NCBI GenBank assembly: GCA_964549275.1 | Contig: CAZJUP010000011.1 | Span: 7,862 to 71,861 of the forward strand | DNA length: 64,000 nt | Direction of reading: 5' to 3' | Source of the DNA: CAZJUP01 sp964549275 | GTDB lineage: Bacteria > Fidelibacterota > Marinisomatia > Marinisomatales > TCS55 | In this document: piece after piece, positions 24,609-33,403 of the stretch | Numbering within the stretch: position 1 is the stretch's first letter | How the letters are laid out: each line of letters begins with the position of its first letter | Notes under the pieces: model-generated | The model's database searches: none | What the model saw: only the letters and a program-made list of their open reading frames with translations | Told to the model about the DNA's origin: nothing | Program-made: the position numbers and the translations under genes

Positions 24609-26907
24609 ACAACATTTTTCATTAAATCATCCTTTTGAGAAACAATCAACAAAAACGCCTTATATCCTTGTTGATAATTATCCTAAGTTAGGATTTTTAA
24701 CTGCATTAAGATTTTTGGAATGGGTAGGAGAAAATCCTGATGGTGTAATCAGTTTACCCACAGGTAAAACTCCCGAGCATTTTATAAAATGGACAACGCA
24801 TCTACTGGAAAATTGGAGCGATACTTCTCTAGAAAAGCTTAGAAAAGACAATGGGCTTTTCCTTGAAAAAAAACCAAACCTGAGAGGGCTTCAATTTGTT
24901 CAGATTGATGAATTTTATCCTATTTCTCCAAAACAACACAACAGTTTTTTCCATTATGTGATGCAGTTTTATATGGGTGGATTTGGATTAGACCCGGCAA
25001 AAGGAATGTTTATGAATTGTGAGGAGATCCCGAGAGTTGGAAATCTATCTATAATTGATATTTTTCCCGATAATCAAGTTGATTTAACTCTGAGGTATCG
25101 GTCCTCTGAGACCTCTCTTGAGGAAATCCAGCAAAAGACTATTTATCAGGTAGATCAATGGTGCTCGGAATACGAACAAGCCATTGCGAAAAAAGGTGGA
25201 ATTGGTTTTTTTCTCGGTGGAATCGGTCCTGATGGCCATATTGCCTTTAATGTGAGGGGTTCAGACCATAATTCAACAACCAGACTCATGGAAACGAATT
25301 TTGAGACTCAGGCTGCGGCGGCTACCGATTTGGGCGGAATTGAGATTTCAAAAAACCGTCTGGTCATTACCATTGGATTGGCAACCATAACGGCGAACAA
25401 AAATGCCACTGCAATCATCATTGCTGCCGGGGAAGCAAAAGCAGGTATCGTCAAATCTTCTCTTGAAAGCAGCTCCGATATCCAATTCCCCGCTACAAGT
25501 CTTCAAAAACTGCCGGGTGGTCGCTTTTATCTCACTAAGGGTGCGGCGAAACACCTTCATGATGTGGTGACACAAAATACGATAAAGAGCCCATGGACAG
25601 ACGAAAAAAATCAACGCGTTTTTGTCCAAAAAGCGCAAGAACTCAATACTTTCGGCCCCCGGCTTAGAGCATCTGATTTCATGAAAAATGGGAAGGGTGA
25701 GGACATCCCCTCCTTCAATGATGAAACACTTTCGACTGTTCTAAATACGTTTAAACAGAAAATTGAAAAAGGGCTTGAAACCCTCGATGGAGAAACCTTT
25801 CTCCATACCGGCCCTCATCATGATGATATTATGCTGGGCTTTTTACCCTATATCGTTCACTTAGTCCGATCGCCTCATAATAAACATTTATTCGCCAATA
25901 TGACCTCGGGGTTTACTTCCGTTACCAATGCCTATGTGAAAGAAGTTCTCCTCAAAACACGGACTTTTCTGGACGCAGACAGAATTCAAATGGTCCATTA
26001 CCCAGACTTTTTTGAGAAGGGGTATGCCTTAAAAACTGATAAGGATATCTATCATTATCTGGATCGTATCGCAGACAATAATATCGAAGGCCAGGCCAGG
26101 GGACTGAGCCACCGGGTCGTCCGTGCCCTGGTGGATATTTATGAATTAAAGACCCGGGAAGAACTTTCCAGGAAAATTGAGGAAATCCTCGCATATTTAG
26201 CCGGTTGTTATGATGGGGAGAAAAATATACCACCGATCCAGAAATTGAAAGGCATGATTCGAGAATTTGAGGAAGAACTGGTTTGGGCTCATTATGGTGT
26301 TCAGGTTAAGGATGTGAAGCATTTACGCTTAGGATTCTATTCAGGAGACATTTTTACAGAAGAGCCAGAGCAGAAACGGGACGTAGAGCCTGTTTTAAAC
26401 TTAATCCGTGAACTTAAACCTACGGTTATTTCTCTGGCTTTGGATCCGGAGGGTAGCGGACCGGACACCCACTATAAGGTACTTCAGGCCATCGCAGAAG
26501 CAGTGAGACAGTGGGGAGAAGAGGCGGATCTTTCCAAATTGAAGATCTGGGGTTATCGAAATGTCTGGTATCGGTTCGACCCGGCGGAAGCGGATATTAT
26601 TGTGCCTGTTTCCCTCAATTCCATGGCTATGCTTCGGGATACATTCTTGAACTGTTACCTGAGCCAGAAAGATGCCAGTTTTCCCAGTTATGAATTGGAT
26701 GGACCCTTTTGCGATTTAACCCAGAAAATCTGGGTAGAGCAACATCAACTCATGGAATTGGTTTTGGGAAAAGATTATTGGTACCGGAACGAACATCCGC
26801 GATTAAGAGCAACCCACGGCTTGGTATTTTTAAGAGAACTAACGGCAGAAGAATTTATGAGTGAAGCTCGACGATTGGAAAAGTCCATGGAAGGCGAAGT
26901 TCAATGA
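24595..26907 (+). CDS. nagB: Glucosamine-6-phosphate deaminase fused to a PIG-L/LmbE deacetylase-like domain
   Basis: This 770-residue two-domain protein begins with NagB (about residues 20-330): GVISLPTGKTP, QIDEFYPIS and the catalytic loop GGIGPDGHIAFNVRGS; it converts GlcN-6-P to fructose-6-P and ammonia. After a linker, residues about 390-760 are a PIG-L/LmbE-like domain with the metal motif HTGPHHDDIMLGF and a later ALDPEGSGPDTHYKVL. PIG-L enzymes deacetylate GlcNAc derivatives, so the second half might replace the NagA deacetylase, absent from this window; this is inference. AAGGGG precedes ATG 24595. The stop is 2 bases from the stop of the convergent membrane-protein gene. Confidence 0.9.
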   Translation: MSAVEQHFSLNHPFEKQSTKTPYILVDNYPKLGFLTALRFLEWVGENPDGVISLPTGKTPEHFIKWTTHLLENWSDTSLEKLRKDNGLFLEKKPNLRGLQFVQIDEFYPISPKQHNSFFHYVMQFYMGGFGLDPAKGMFMNCEEIPRVGNLSIIDIFPDNQVDLTLRYRSSETSLEEIQQKTIYQVDQWCSEYEQAIAKKGGIGFFLGGIGPDGHIAFNVRGSDHNSTTRLMETNFETQAAAATDLGGIEISKNRLVITIGLATITANKNATAIIIAAGEAKAGIVKSSLESSSDIQFPATSLQKLPGGRFYLTKGAAKHLHDVVTQNTIKSPWTDEKNQRVFVQKAQELNTFGPRLRASDFMKNGKGEDIPSFNDETLSTVLNTFKQKIEKGLETLDGETFLHTGPHHDDIMLGFLPYIVHLVRSPHNKHLFANMTSGFTSVTNAYVKEVLLKTRTFLDADRIQMVHYPDFFEKGYALKTDKDIYHYLDRIADNNIEGQARGLSHRVVRALVDIYELKTREELSRKIEEILAYLAGCYDGEKNIPPIQKLKGMIREFEEELVWAHYGVQVKDVKHLRLGFYSGDIFTEEPEQKRDVEPVLNLIRELKPTVISLALDPEGSGPDTHYKVLQAIAEAVRQWGEEADLSKLKIWGYRNVWYRFDPAEADIIVPVSLNSMAMLRDTFLNCYLSQKDASFPSYELDGPFCDLTQKIWVEQHQLMELVLGKDYWYRNEHPRLRATHGLVFLRELTAEEFMSEARRLEKSMEGEVQ

Positions 26908-26908
26908 A

Positions 26909-27541
26909 TTACACTTGTCTAATAAAATTCCCCGGCTGATTTTGGACTTCAGTAAATTTCATTTGTTTTAGATAATGTTGGTGTTTGAGATTCTTGCTGC
27001 TTGCTGTATAAGTACGATACCCTTCTTTTTGCATTATCGTTCGGAATTCGCGGAAAAAATAACGAGCATTTTCAAAATCACGATACATGGGGATGGCATA
27101 ATCAAGATGAATTTTTATTACACCGTTGTCTTGCGGTTCATAAACAAATAATCCAACCGGTACAACATTTCGAGTGATAAAAATAGAGGAATATTTTTTA
27201 AGCGTTTCGACAGAAATGTTATCAAAATGTTCGTGAATGTCCTTTAAATAAAATTCCACAAAACGGGGAAGAAATATGCTGGTATTCCACGAAATGGGTA
27301 CGAGGTGAAAACGTGCTTTTGTTTTTGCAATCCGAATTAAATAGTAAATATTAATACCGGATATAAACAAGTTAACAATCATGACCGGATATACCTGTAA
27401 TATCCATCCATAAAGTGTAAAGGCCAATGACCCGGCAAGATTTATCCATCGGAGTCTTTTAATATTTGTCATGGTAAGAGACACGGCTACGACTATGGAA
27501 GCCAAATACCCGAGCCATTCAATCCAGTTGTTTATCATCAT
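26909..27541 (-). CDS. YgjV/PQ-loop-like membrane protein with C-terminal GNAT-like domain
   Basis: This 210-residue protein has three hydrophobic segments in residues 5-75 (IEWLGYLASIVVAVSLTMTNIK; then a tryptophan/glycine-rich helix pair), the pattern of YgjV-type inner-membrane proteins. Residues about 95-205 are soluble and look acyltransferase-like: PVGLFVYEPQDNGVIKIHLDY, then REFRTIMQKEGYRTYTA and LKHQHYLKQMKFTEV, which resembles the end of a GNAT fold. The pairing is conserved in FCB genomes as far as I recall, but no function is known. It is a single gene facing nagB tail to tail. Confidence 0.6.
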   Translation of the reverse strand: MMINNWIEWLGYLASIVVAVSLTMTNIKRLRWINLAGSLAFTLYGWILQVYPVMIVNLFISGINIYYLIRIAKTKARFHLVPISWNTSIFLPRFVEFYLKDIHEHFDNISVETLKKYSSIFITRNVVPVGLFVYEPQDNGVIKIHLDYAIPMYRDFENARYFFREFRTIMQKEGYRTYTASSKNLKHQHYLKQMKFTEVQNQPGNFIRQV

Positions 27542-27645
27542 GGGATTAATTATTCAAATTATTGTTAAAAATTGGGGATGAAAATAACGGGTAAATTTTT
27601 AGGATTAAACCTAAATATATTGATTTTTTTGATAACTTATTCCCC

Positions 27646-28986
27646 ATGAAATCCAGCTTAATACCTGAATTGCTCTCCCCAGCTGGCAATTTGGAAAAAC
27701 TTAAATATGCATTTGCTTATGGAGCGGATGCCGTTTATGCTGGTGTACCTAGATTCTCGTTACGTACACGTGAGAATGATTTTCGTGAAGAAAGCCTGAT
27801 TCAAGGTATATCTTATGCACATGCGTTAGGGAAAAAAGTATACCTTACTCTAAATATATATGCCCACAATACAAAAGTAGATGGATTTATCCGGGAGTTA
27901 GAAAAAGTTGCAGCGTGGAATCCGGATGGATTAATTATGGCAGACCCTGGATTAATCTCTCAGGCGCTTAAGCGGGTTCCTCATATTCCTGTTCATCTCT
28001 CCACTCAGGCAAACGCCACCAATTGGACAACAGTTGAATTTTGGAACGATTTAGGAGTAAAGCGCATTATTTTATCTCGGGAACTTCGATTAAAGGAAGT
28101 AGCGGAAATCCACAAACATGTTCCAAAAATCGAATTGGAATCATTTGTCCATGGCGCTATTTGTATTGCTTATTCCGGACGATGTCTTATTAGTAATTAT
28201 ATGAATCATCGGGATGCCAATCAGGGAACATGTACCAATTCCTGTCGATGGGAATATGAATTAAAACAGTCAACAGAATCCATCTTAAATACTGAAAAAA
28301 ATCAAGAAATACACTTTAATGAACAGCAGCACAAAAGTTTTGAAAGGGGGTTTTTTGTAGAAGAAAAAGAAAGATCCGGAGAGCAGTTTCCAATTTCTGA
28401 AGATAATAACGGTACATACTTGTTTAATGCAAAGGACTTATGTGCTGTGGAACTTTTAAAAGAGATTCGCGATGCAGGAGTGATGAGTTTTAAAATCGAA
28501 GGACGAACAAAATCCGCATATTATGCGGCTATGGCAACACGGTCTTATCGAAATGCAATTGACAATATGGTTGATGAAAAACCCTTTGACCCAAATCATT
28601 TAAAGGATTTAATGGCCTTATCAAATCGAGGATATACCACAGGATTTTATACAAGGAATCCAAAAGAATACGGAGAAAATTATCATGACAACAGATCTCT
28701 TGAGCGAACCCACCGAGCCGTAGGGACGAATTGTTCTTGGGATAAGAAATCTGGTTTATTATGGTTTGAAGTAAAAAATAGATTGGGGACTGGAACAACC
28801 ATTGATCTCATTACACCGGAAGGATTAAAATCATTTCGTGTTTCAGAATTGAGGGATGAAAAAGGACACCCAGTTGAGTGGGTTCATGGGGGAGCTGGAA
28901 AGGCAGCATTTCCTTTTGAGTTGGATCCCGGTGAATTTGCAGTTTTAAGAAGGAAGTTATATAAAGAAGAAATCCCCTATACCTAA
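27646..28986 (+). CDS. trhP: U32-family tRNA hydroxylation protein TrhP (YegQ)
   Basis: This 446-residue member of the U32 peptidase-like family corresponds to E. coli TrhP/YegQ, which makes 5-hydroxyuridine at tRNA position 34 with prephenate. Recognisable: ELLSPAGNLEKLKYAFAYGADAVY at the start, LESFVHGAICIAYSGRCLISNY, then GTCTNSCRW, whose cysteines form the iron-sulfur site, and the later FKIEGRTKSAYYAA. The length matches YegQ (about 450). A low-complexity insert rich in E/Q lies around 205-245. The gene stands alone and converges on the PqqB-like gene with a 4-base gap. Confidence 0.9.
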   Translation: MKSSLIPELLSPAGNLEKLKYAFAYGADAVYAGVPRFSLRTRENDFREESLIQGISYAHALGKKVYLTLNIYAHNTKVDGFIRELEKVAAWNPDGLIMADPGLISQALKRVPHIPVHLSTQANATNWTTVEFWNDLGVKRIILSRELRLKEVAEIHKHVPKIELESFVHGAICIAYSGRCLISNYMNHRDANQGTCTNSCRWEYELKQSTESILNTEKNQEIHFNEQQHKSFERGFFVEEKERSGEQFPISEDNNGTYLFNAKDLCAVELLKEIRDAGVMSFKIEGRTKSAYYAAMATRSYRNAIDNMVDEKPFDPNHLKDLMALSNRGYTTGFYTRNPKEYGENYHDNRSLERTHRAVGTNCSWDKKSGLLWFEVKNRLGTGTTIDLITPEGLKSFRVSELRDEKGHPVEWVHGGAGKAAFPFELDPGEFAVLRRKLYKEEIPYT

Positions 28987-28990
28987 CCGT

Positions 28991-29929
28991 TTAATCTACT
29001 AATGAAAATACTTGATGCACTTTTGCTATGTTAAATCCGGATTTTTCAATCAGTCCTCGCTCAAATGAATTATTTTTCAGGGCTGGATTGGTATGGTTCA
29101 AGTGAATAAAATGAATTTTTGATTTCTCTTTTTTTGAAAGTGCGTTAAACTTTTCAAAACTTTCTACAATAAACGGGTGAGGAATTTCTGACATATCTCG
29201 ACCACCCACTTCATCCTTATCAAAAAATGTACCGTCAATTAACACATTATCAAAGTGTTGAATCCATTCCCCAATATCCTGATCCCACTTTTCCCATTTA
29301 TCAATATCCGGGATATAGACTAGTGTTTTATTTTTTCCAGAGATTATGAACCCTACTGTTTCAGAATATTCATCCCGATGAGGTACTAAGAATGGTGTTA
29401 TTTTTATAGTTTCATTTAATTGAATCGCTTTCCCATCATGTAGGGATAAAATTTTAATATTATGTAAATTGACCAGTTGGTTCCAAGGACCGTTTGATTC
29501 TAAATAGTTTTTCATTCTGGGCATGGCAAATACAGGAATATTTTTTGCCCCCATAACTTCTCGACCAAGATGCATCAGCCCGGTATAGTGACCTATGTGT
29601 GCGTGTGATAGAAAAATGCCCTTTAACTGATGAAAACCATTAACAGTCAATTTATGGACCTGTTTTGGAAAGTCCGGTGTCGCATCAATGAGCCAGGCTT
29701 GGTTTGTAACAGGATCGATAATTCCTAAAGATGATACGGGAATTCTATTGTTTGGAGTATTCCATTTATCGTTACAACAGGATTTTACGCACCCGGCATG
29801 GGGGGCACCTCCATCTTGAGAGATGCCTAATACAATTACATGGGGTACGGAAGACTGAACTGGATTTACTTTGCATCCAAGACTGAGTAGAAATATGAAT
29901 CCGGTTAAAGAATGAACCCATTTCTTCAT
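28991..29929 (-). CDS. PqqB-like metallo-beta-lactamase-fold lipoprotein
   Basis: This 312-residue protein has lipobox LSLGC (Cys19) and a metallo-beta-lactamase fold close to PqqB: VLGISQDGGAPHAGC at the start of the domain, then SHAHIGHYTGLM, LVPHRDEYSETVGF, and IHFIHLNHTNP near the end. The metal motif reads HAHIGH, where typical MBL enzymes have HxHxDH, so one zinc ligand is missing. No other pqq gene is nearby, so PQQ synthesis is unlikely. It is last in the lysA-to-dacB operon and overlaps the permease gene by 4 bases; a periplasmic hydrolase for a wall-derived substrate is possible. Confidence 0.8.
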   Translation of the reverse strand: MKKWVHSLTGFIFLLSLGCKVNPVQSSVPHVIVLGISQDGGAPHAGCVKSCCNDKWNTPNNRIPVSSLGIIDPVTNQAWLIDATPDFPKQVHKLTVNGFHQLKGIFLSHAHIGHYTGLMHLGREVMGAKNIPVFAMPRMKNYLESNGPWNQLVNLHNIKILSLHDGKAIQLNETIKITPFLVPHRDEYSETVGFIISGKNKTLVYIPDIDKWEKWDQDIGEWIQHFDNVLIDGTFFDKDEVGGRDMSEIPHPFIVESFEKFNALSKKEKSKIHFIHLNHTNPALKNNSFERGLIEKSGFNIAKVHQVFSLVD

Positions 29930-31308
29930 TTTAAGGATACACGTTTTATTTTATATATGTAGTAGAAGGAACCGGTTAAAGTTAATGCCAGACCAATTAA
30001 TGAAGGAATGAAAGCTGTAATGAGCGTAATAAAGAGAAAAGCAGTGTATAGCAATATGACAAAGACCATACTCCAAGGGTAAAAAAGTGCTTTATAGGGA
30101 CGATCTTTTGTTGGCCATTTTTTCCGTAGAACATATATAGATGAAAAGGTAAGGATGTTAAATACCGTACTGGTGGCCGAGAAAAAATCTATGATAGTTT
30201 CATAAGCATTGGTTCCTCCCGATCCCGACTGAAGATAGGTGGATAAAACTGCAAAGACCAGTAAAACTGTGGCCCAAAGGCCCTGACCGATGAGGGCATT
30301 GTTCGGTGTTTTAAATTTGGGATGCAATTCTTTAAATTTTTCAAAAAACAATCCATCTCTGGCCATGGCATGCCAAGTTCTACCTTTACATAATATTTGT
30401 GTACTAATATTTCCAAAGGCATTAACTGCTACGGCAATAGAAATCAAAATACCGCCAGTGGCACCCAATACTACTTTCATTGCCGCAGTGGCTACCCACT
30501 TATTCTCAACGATTGAAGAAACATCCAATTGATATAAATAGCCTACATTCGCACCAATATATAAAAGCATGACACCTCCTATGCCCAGGAATAGGGAAAG
30601 GGGAAGTGTTTTTTGTGGCTCTTTTACTTCTTCTGCAAGATAAGTTGCACCTTCCCATCCGCTAAAGGCAAAAAATGCATATCTTAGACCAGCTCCAATT
30701 GCCAATATGGTTTTCCATCCAAATTCTTCCGGCCAAACCGGATTGGTAAAATTTTCCATATTTCCAGTAGAGAATCCTGTTAATGTCATACCAATAATGG
30801 CCCCAAGCGCGGCAATTTTTATTCCACTAAAAAAAACTTGAAATTTGCCGCTTAAGCTTACACCAAACAAATTGATAATTGTTAAAATCCAAATGGTGAT
30901 TAAGGCGAGGGTAAATGTGATTCCTAACTGAAACGGAGTCCCGTTTGTCAGGGTCCAAATCGCATTAATATATTCTGTAAAAACAAGGGCAACTGCTACA
31001 ATTGAAGCTGTCTCCGAAACAAAAAACATTGCCCATCCCCTGATAAATGCAACATAGGGCCCATAAGCTTCTTTTAGAAAAACGTAAGGTCCTCCTGATT
31101 TTGGAAGCATAGCAGTGAGCTCAGCATAAATGACAGCTCCAAAAATGGTAATGATACCGCCTAAAACCCAGATTAGTCCGAATATGGATGTACATCCTGC
31201 CAGCGCCATAATAGGAGCAGGAGTCCTAAAAATACCAGATCCAATAATTCTGCTAATTATGACAGCCACGGACTCCTTAAGCCCTAATTCTCGTTTATAA
31301 TCTGTCAT
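29926..31308 (-). CDS. APC-family amino acid permease
   Basis: This 460-residue membrane protein has about 12 helices. The APC/LAT-type N-terminus is clear: RELGLKESVAVIISRIIGSGIFRTPAPIM, then LPKSGGPYVFLKEAYG and FFAFSGWEGATYLAEEVKEP. Such carriers move amino acids by exchange or cation symport. Its position after ldcA, spmA and spmB in a peptidoglycan operon suggests uptake of released D-Ala, Glu or diaminopimelate, but specificity cannot be read. It overlaps the PqqB-like gene by 4 bases; spmB ends 9 bases upstream. Confidence 0.9.
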   Translation of the reverse strand: MTDYKRELGLKESVAVIISRIIGSGIFRTPAPIMALAGCTSIFGLIWVLGGIITIFGAVIYAELTAMLPKSGGPYVFLKEAYGPYVAFIRGWAMFFVSETASIVAVALVFTEYINAIWTLTNGTPFQLGITFTLALITIWILTIINLFGVSLSGKFQVFFSGIKIAALGAIIGMTLTGFSTGNMENFTNPVWPEEFGWKTILAIGAGLRYAFFAFSGWEGATYLAEEVKEPQKTLPLSLFLGIGGVMLLYIGANVGYLYQLDVSSIVENKWVATAAMKVVLGATGGILISIAVAVNAFGNISTQILCKGRTWHAMARDGLFFEKFKELHPKFKTPNNALIGQGLWATVLLVFAVLSTYLQSGSGGTNAYETIIDFFSATSTVFNILTFSSIYVLRKKWPTKDRPYKALFYPWSMVFVILLYTAFLFITLITAFIPSLIGLALTLTGSFYYIYKIKRVSLK

Positions 31309-31317
31309 TTGGTAGAA

Positions 31318-31866
31318 CTATCCGAAAAGAATATTGCAGAGATATACTGCACTAAGAACACCGACGAGATCGGCAAATAGACCCGCAGCCAACGCATGTC
31401 TCGACCGTTTGATTCCCACAGAGCCAAAATATACAGCCAAAACATAAAAAGTTGTTTCGGTAGAGCCAAACATAGTCGCTCCTATCTTAGAATAGAGCGA
31501 TTCTGTTCCATAGGTATTGACAATATCAGTAAGGAGGCCCAGAGATCCACTCCCGGAGAGTGGACGCATCAGAGCAAGGGGAAGATTCTCCGGAGGAAAT
31601 CCTATGGCTGTTAAAACTGGTGATAAAAAAGATAGGAGAAGGTCCAAAGCACCTGAGGCTCTGAACATACCAATAGCAACGAGAATAGCTACAAGGTAAG
31701 GAATTATTCGAACAGCAATTGCGAACCCATCTTTTGCCCCCACTACAAAAGTTTCATAGACCTTTACTTTCTTTACTGCCAACCCATAAAGAGGGATTCC
31801 AACCAAAAGGAAAGGAATAATATAACGAGAAATTTCATTAATGCTTTGAACAATAGATTCAGTCAT
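31318..31866 (-). CDS. spmB: Spore maturation protein B homolog
   Basis: This 182-residue membrane protein has the nucleoside-recognition Gate domain of SpmB: ISRYIIPFLLVGIPLYG at the N-terminus, MRPLSGSGSLGLLTDIV in the middle and GSTETTFYVLAVYFGSVGIK before the last helix. These motifs are diagnostic. In Bacillus, SpmA and SpmB are needed for spore-core dehydration; in non-sporulating bacteria the role is unknown. It starts on the spmA stop (TAATG) and follows ldcA and dacB, so a link with wall peptide trimming is likely. Confidence 0.92.
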   Translation of the reverse strand: MTESIVQSINEISRYIIPFLLVGIPLYGLAVKKVKVYETFVVGAKDGFAIAVRIIPYLVAILVAIGMFRASGALDLLLSFLSPVLTAIGFPPENLPLALMRPLSGSGSLGLLTDIVNTYGTESLYSKIGATMFGSTETTFYVLAVYFGSVGIKRSRHALAAGLFADLVGVLSAVYLCNILFG

Positions 31867-32459
31867 TATTCATCTCCCGGGTTCAGGCTAAATCGCTTTC
31901 TTTTTTCGAGAAATTTTACGGCAACAATTGCGGCAATTGTTGACATTCCTGTGGCGAATATTGTAGTTAAGAAAATTTGACTGGAAGCGGTTCCCATAAG
32001 TGCCACAACCGTTGCAGGGAGAATTAATTGCACACTGGATGTGTTTATTGCAAGAAAAGTACACATAGCATTGGTGGCTGTATCTTTATTTGGGTTAATC
32101 TCTTGGAGTTCTTCCATTGCTTTTAGTCCGAGAGGTGTTGCTGCGTTACCCAGACCGAGAATATTTGCAGCCATGTTGAGGATTATAGACCCAATGGCTG
32201 GGTGGTCTTCCGGAACATCAGGAAATAGTCGAACGGTGATGGGTCTTAATCCCTTTGCTATAATTCGTATGAGGCCAGACTCTTCAGCAATTTTCATTAC
32301 CCCAAGCCATAAAGCCATAATCCCAATTAATCCAATAGCAATTTCTACAGCTGTTTTTGCCATAGAGATTGCAGCTTCCGTTACAGCATCTATGTTACCG
32401 GTTAGGGACCCGACTACCACTGATATAAACATCATCCCGAACCAAATGTAATTCAGCAT
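31866..32459 (-). CDS. spmA: Spore maturation protein A homolog
   Basis: This 197-residue partner of SpmB has the Gate-domain motifs LIGIMALWLGVMKIAEESGL, HPAIGSIILNMAANILGLGNAATPLG and TFLAINTSSVQLIL, all characteristic of SpmA. Four to five hydrophobic segments are seen. It starts 1 base after the ldcA-proximal boundary in a tight operon. B. subtilis places spmA-spmB behind the carboxypeptidase gene dacB; here dacB-ldcA-spmA-spmB recurs in a presumed non-sporulating FCB bacterium. Confidence 0.92.
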   Translation of the reverse strand: MLNYIWFGMMFISVVVGSLTGNIDAVTEAAISMAKTAVEIAIGLIGIMALWLGVMKIAEESGLIRIIAKGLRPITVRLFPDVPEDHPAIGSIILNMAANILGLGNAATPLGLKAMEELQEINPNKDTATNAMCTFLAINTSSVQLILPATVVALMGTASSQIFLTTIFATGMSTIAAIVAVKFLEKRKRFSLNPGDE

Positions 32460-33398
32460 TTAGTCTCCTTTTCTAACAGGTGAATCCAATAAAGTAACTC
32501 CCAAGGGAGTAAAATTTGTGTCTAATCGGACAGGAATAGACAAAGGAAGCGTAGACTGGAATTTTCCATGTCCACAAGGGAAATTTGAGATAATAGGGAT
32601 ATCCAAATCTCCGCATATATCCATAATGATTTCATTTGTAGCTTTTCCGAAAGATATCTCCTGGTCTTTCATATCAATAAGTTCTCCAAATATGAGACCA
32701 GAAATATTGTCAAATAAACCGGCTTCCCTAAAATGAATCAACATTCTTTCAAAACTGTAAAAGTATTCATCAAGGTCCTCTAAAAAAAGAATGCTACCCT
32801 CTGGAATAAAGTGTCTTCGAGTACCAAGGCCATTAGAAATAAGGGTCATGTTCCCACCCCAAAGGAGACCTTCTCCGCAACCGGGTTTTAGAATTTGAAT
32901 GGGTAATTCGGGGACTGAACTAATATGGATATTTTTTTCTCCGGATAATACTTTTTCCATCATACCAAAATTATAGGGAATCAGGCCAGACTTATAACTG
33001 GACAACATTGGTCCGTGAAAGGTAACCATCCCTGTTTTTTGGGTGATTGATGTGAGATAAGATGTGATGTCACTATACCCAAGAAAAATTTTAGGGTGAT
33101 TTCGTATGAGATCAAAATCTAAGAGGGGGAGAACTTTATTGGCTCCATAACCACCCCGCGCACAAATAATTGCATCTATATTAGCATCGCAAAACAGAGC
33201 ATGAATATCTTCAGCGCGTTTTTGGGGTGTTCCGGAAAACGGTCCATCTTGCAAAAAAACTGAGTCCCCCAATTTGATGTTGTAGGCTTGTTTTTTAAAA
33301 AGTGCTACAGCCCTTTCCAAATCTAATTTACTCAACCAATAGGAAGGGCTAACTATACCGAGGGTTTGTTCTTTTTCCAATGCCAGAGGTTTAATCAT
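32460..33398 (-). CDS. ldcA: LD-carboxypeptidase (peptidase S66)
   Basis: This 312-residue cytoplasmic serine peptidase removes the terminal D-Ala from recycled tetrapeptides. S66 motifs: ICARGGYGANKVLPLLD, the nucleophile serine in FLGYSDITSYL, the glutamate in LFLEDLDEYFYSFERML and the histidine in NFPCGHGKF. Length is typical and no signal peptide is seen. It is encoded between dacB (5-base gap) and spmA, which fits tripeptide salvage after the periplasmic steps. Confidence 0.92.
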   Translation of the reverse strand: MIKPLALEKEQTLGIVSPSYWLSKLDLERAVALFKKQAYNIKLGDSVFLQDGPFSGTPQKRAEDIHALFCDANIDAIICARGGYGANKVLPLLDFDLIRNHPKIFLGYSDITSYLTSITQKTGMVTFHGPMLSSYKSGLIPYNFGMMEKVLSGEKNIHISSVPELPIQILKPGCGEGLLWGGNMTLISNGLGTRRHFIPEGSILFLEDLDEYFYSFERMLIHFREAGLFDNISGLIFGELIDMKDQEISFGKATNEIIMDICGDLDIPIISNFPCGHGKFQSTLPLSIPVRLDTNFTPLGVTLLDSPVRKGD

Positions 33399-33403
33399 AA
33401 CTA

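Noticed and set aside
28991..29929. PQQ biosynthesis locus
   Set aside because: Only a PqqB-like fold is present, lipidated and with a changed metal motif; no pqqA, C, D or E is near.
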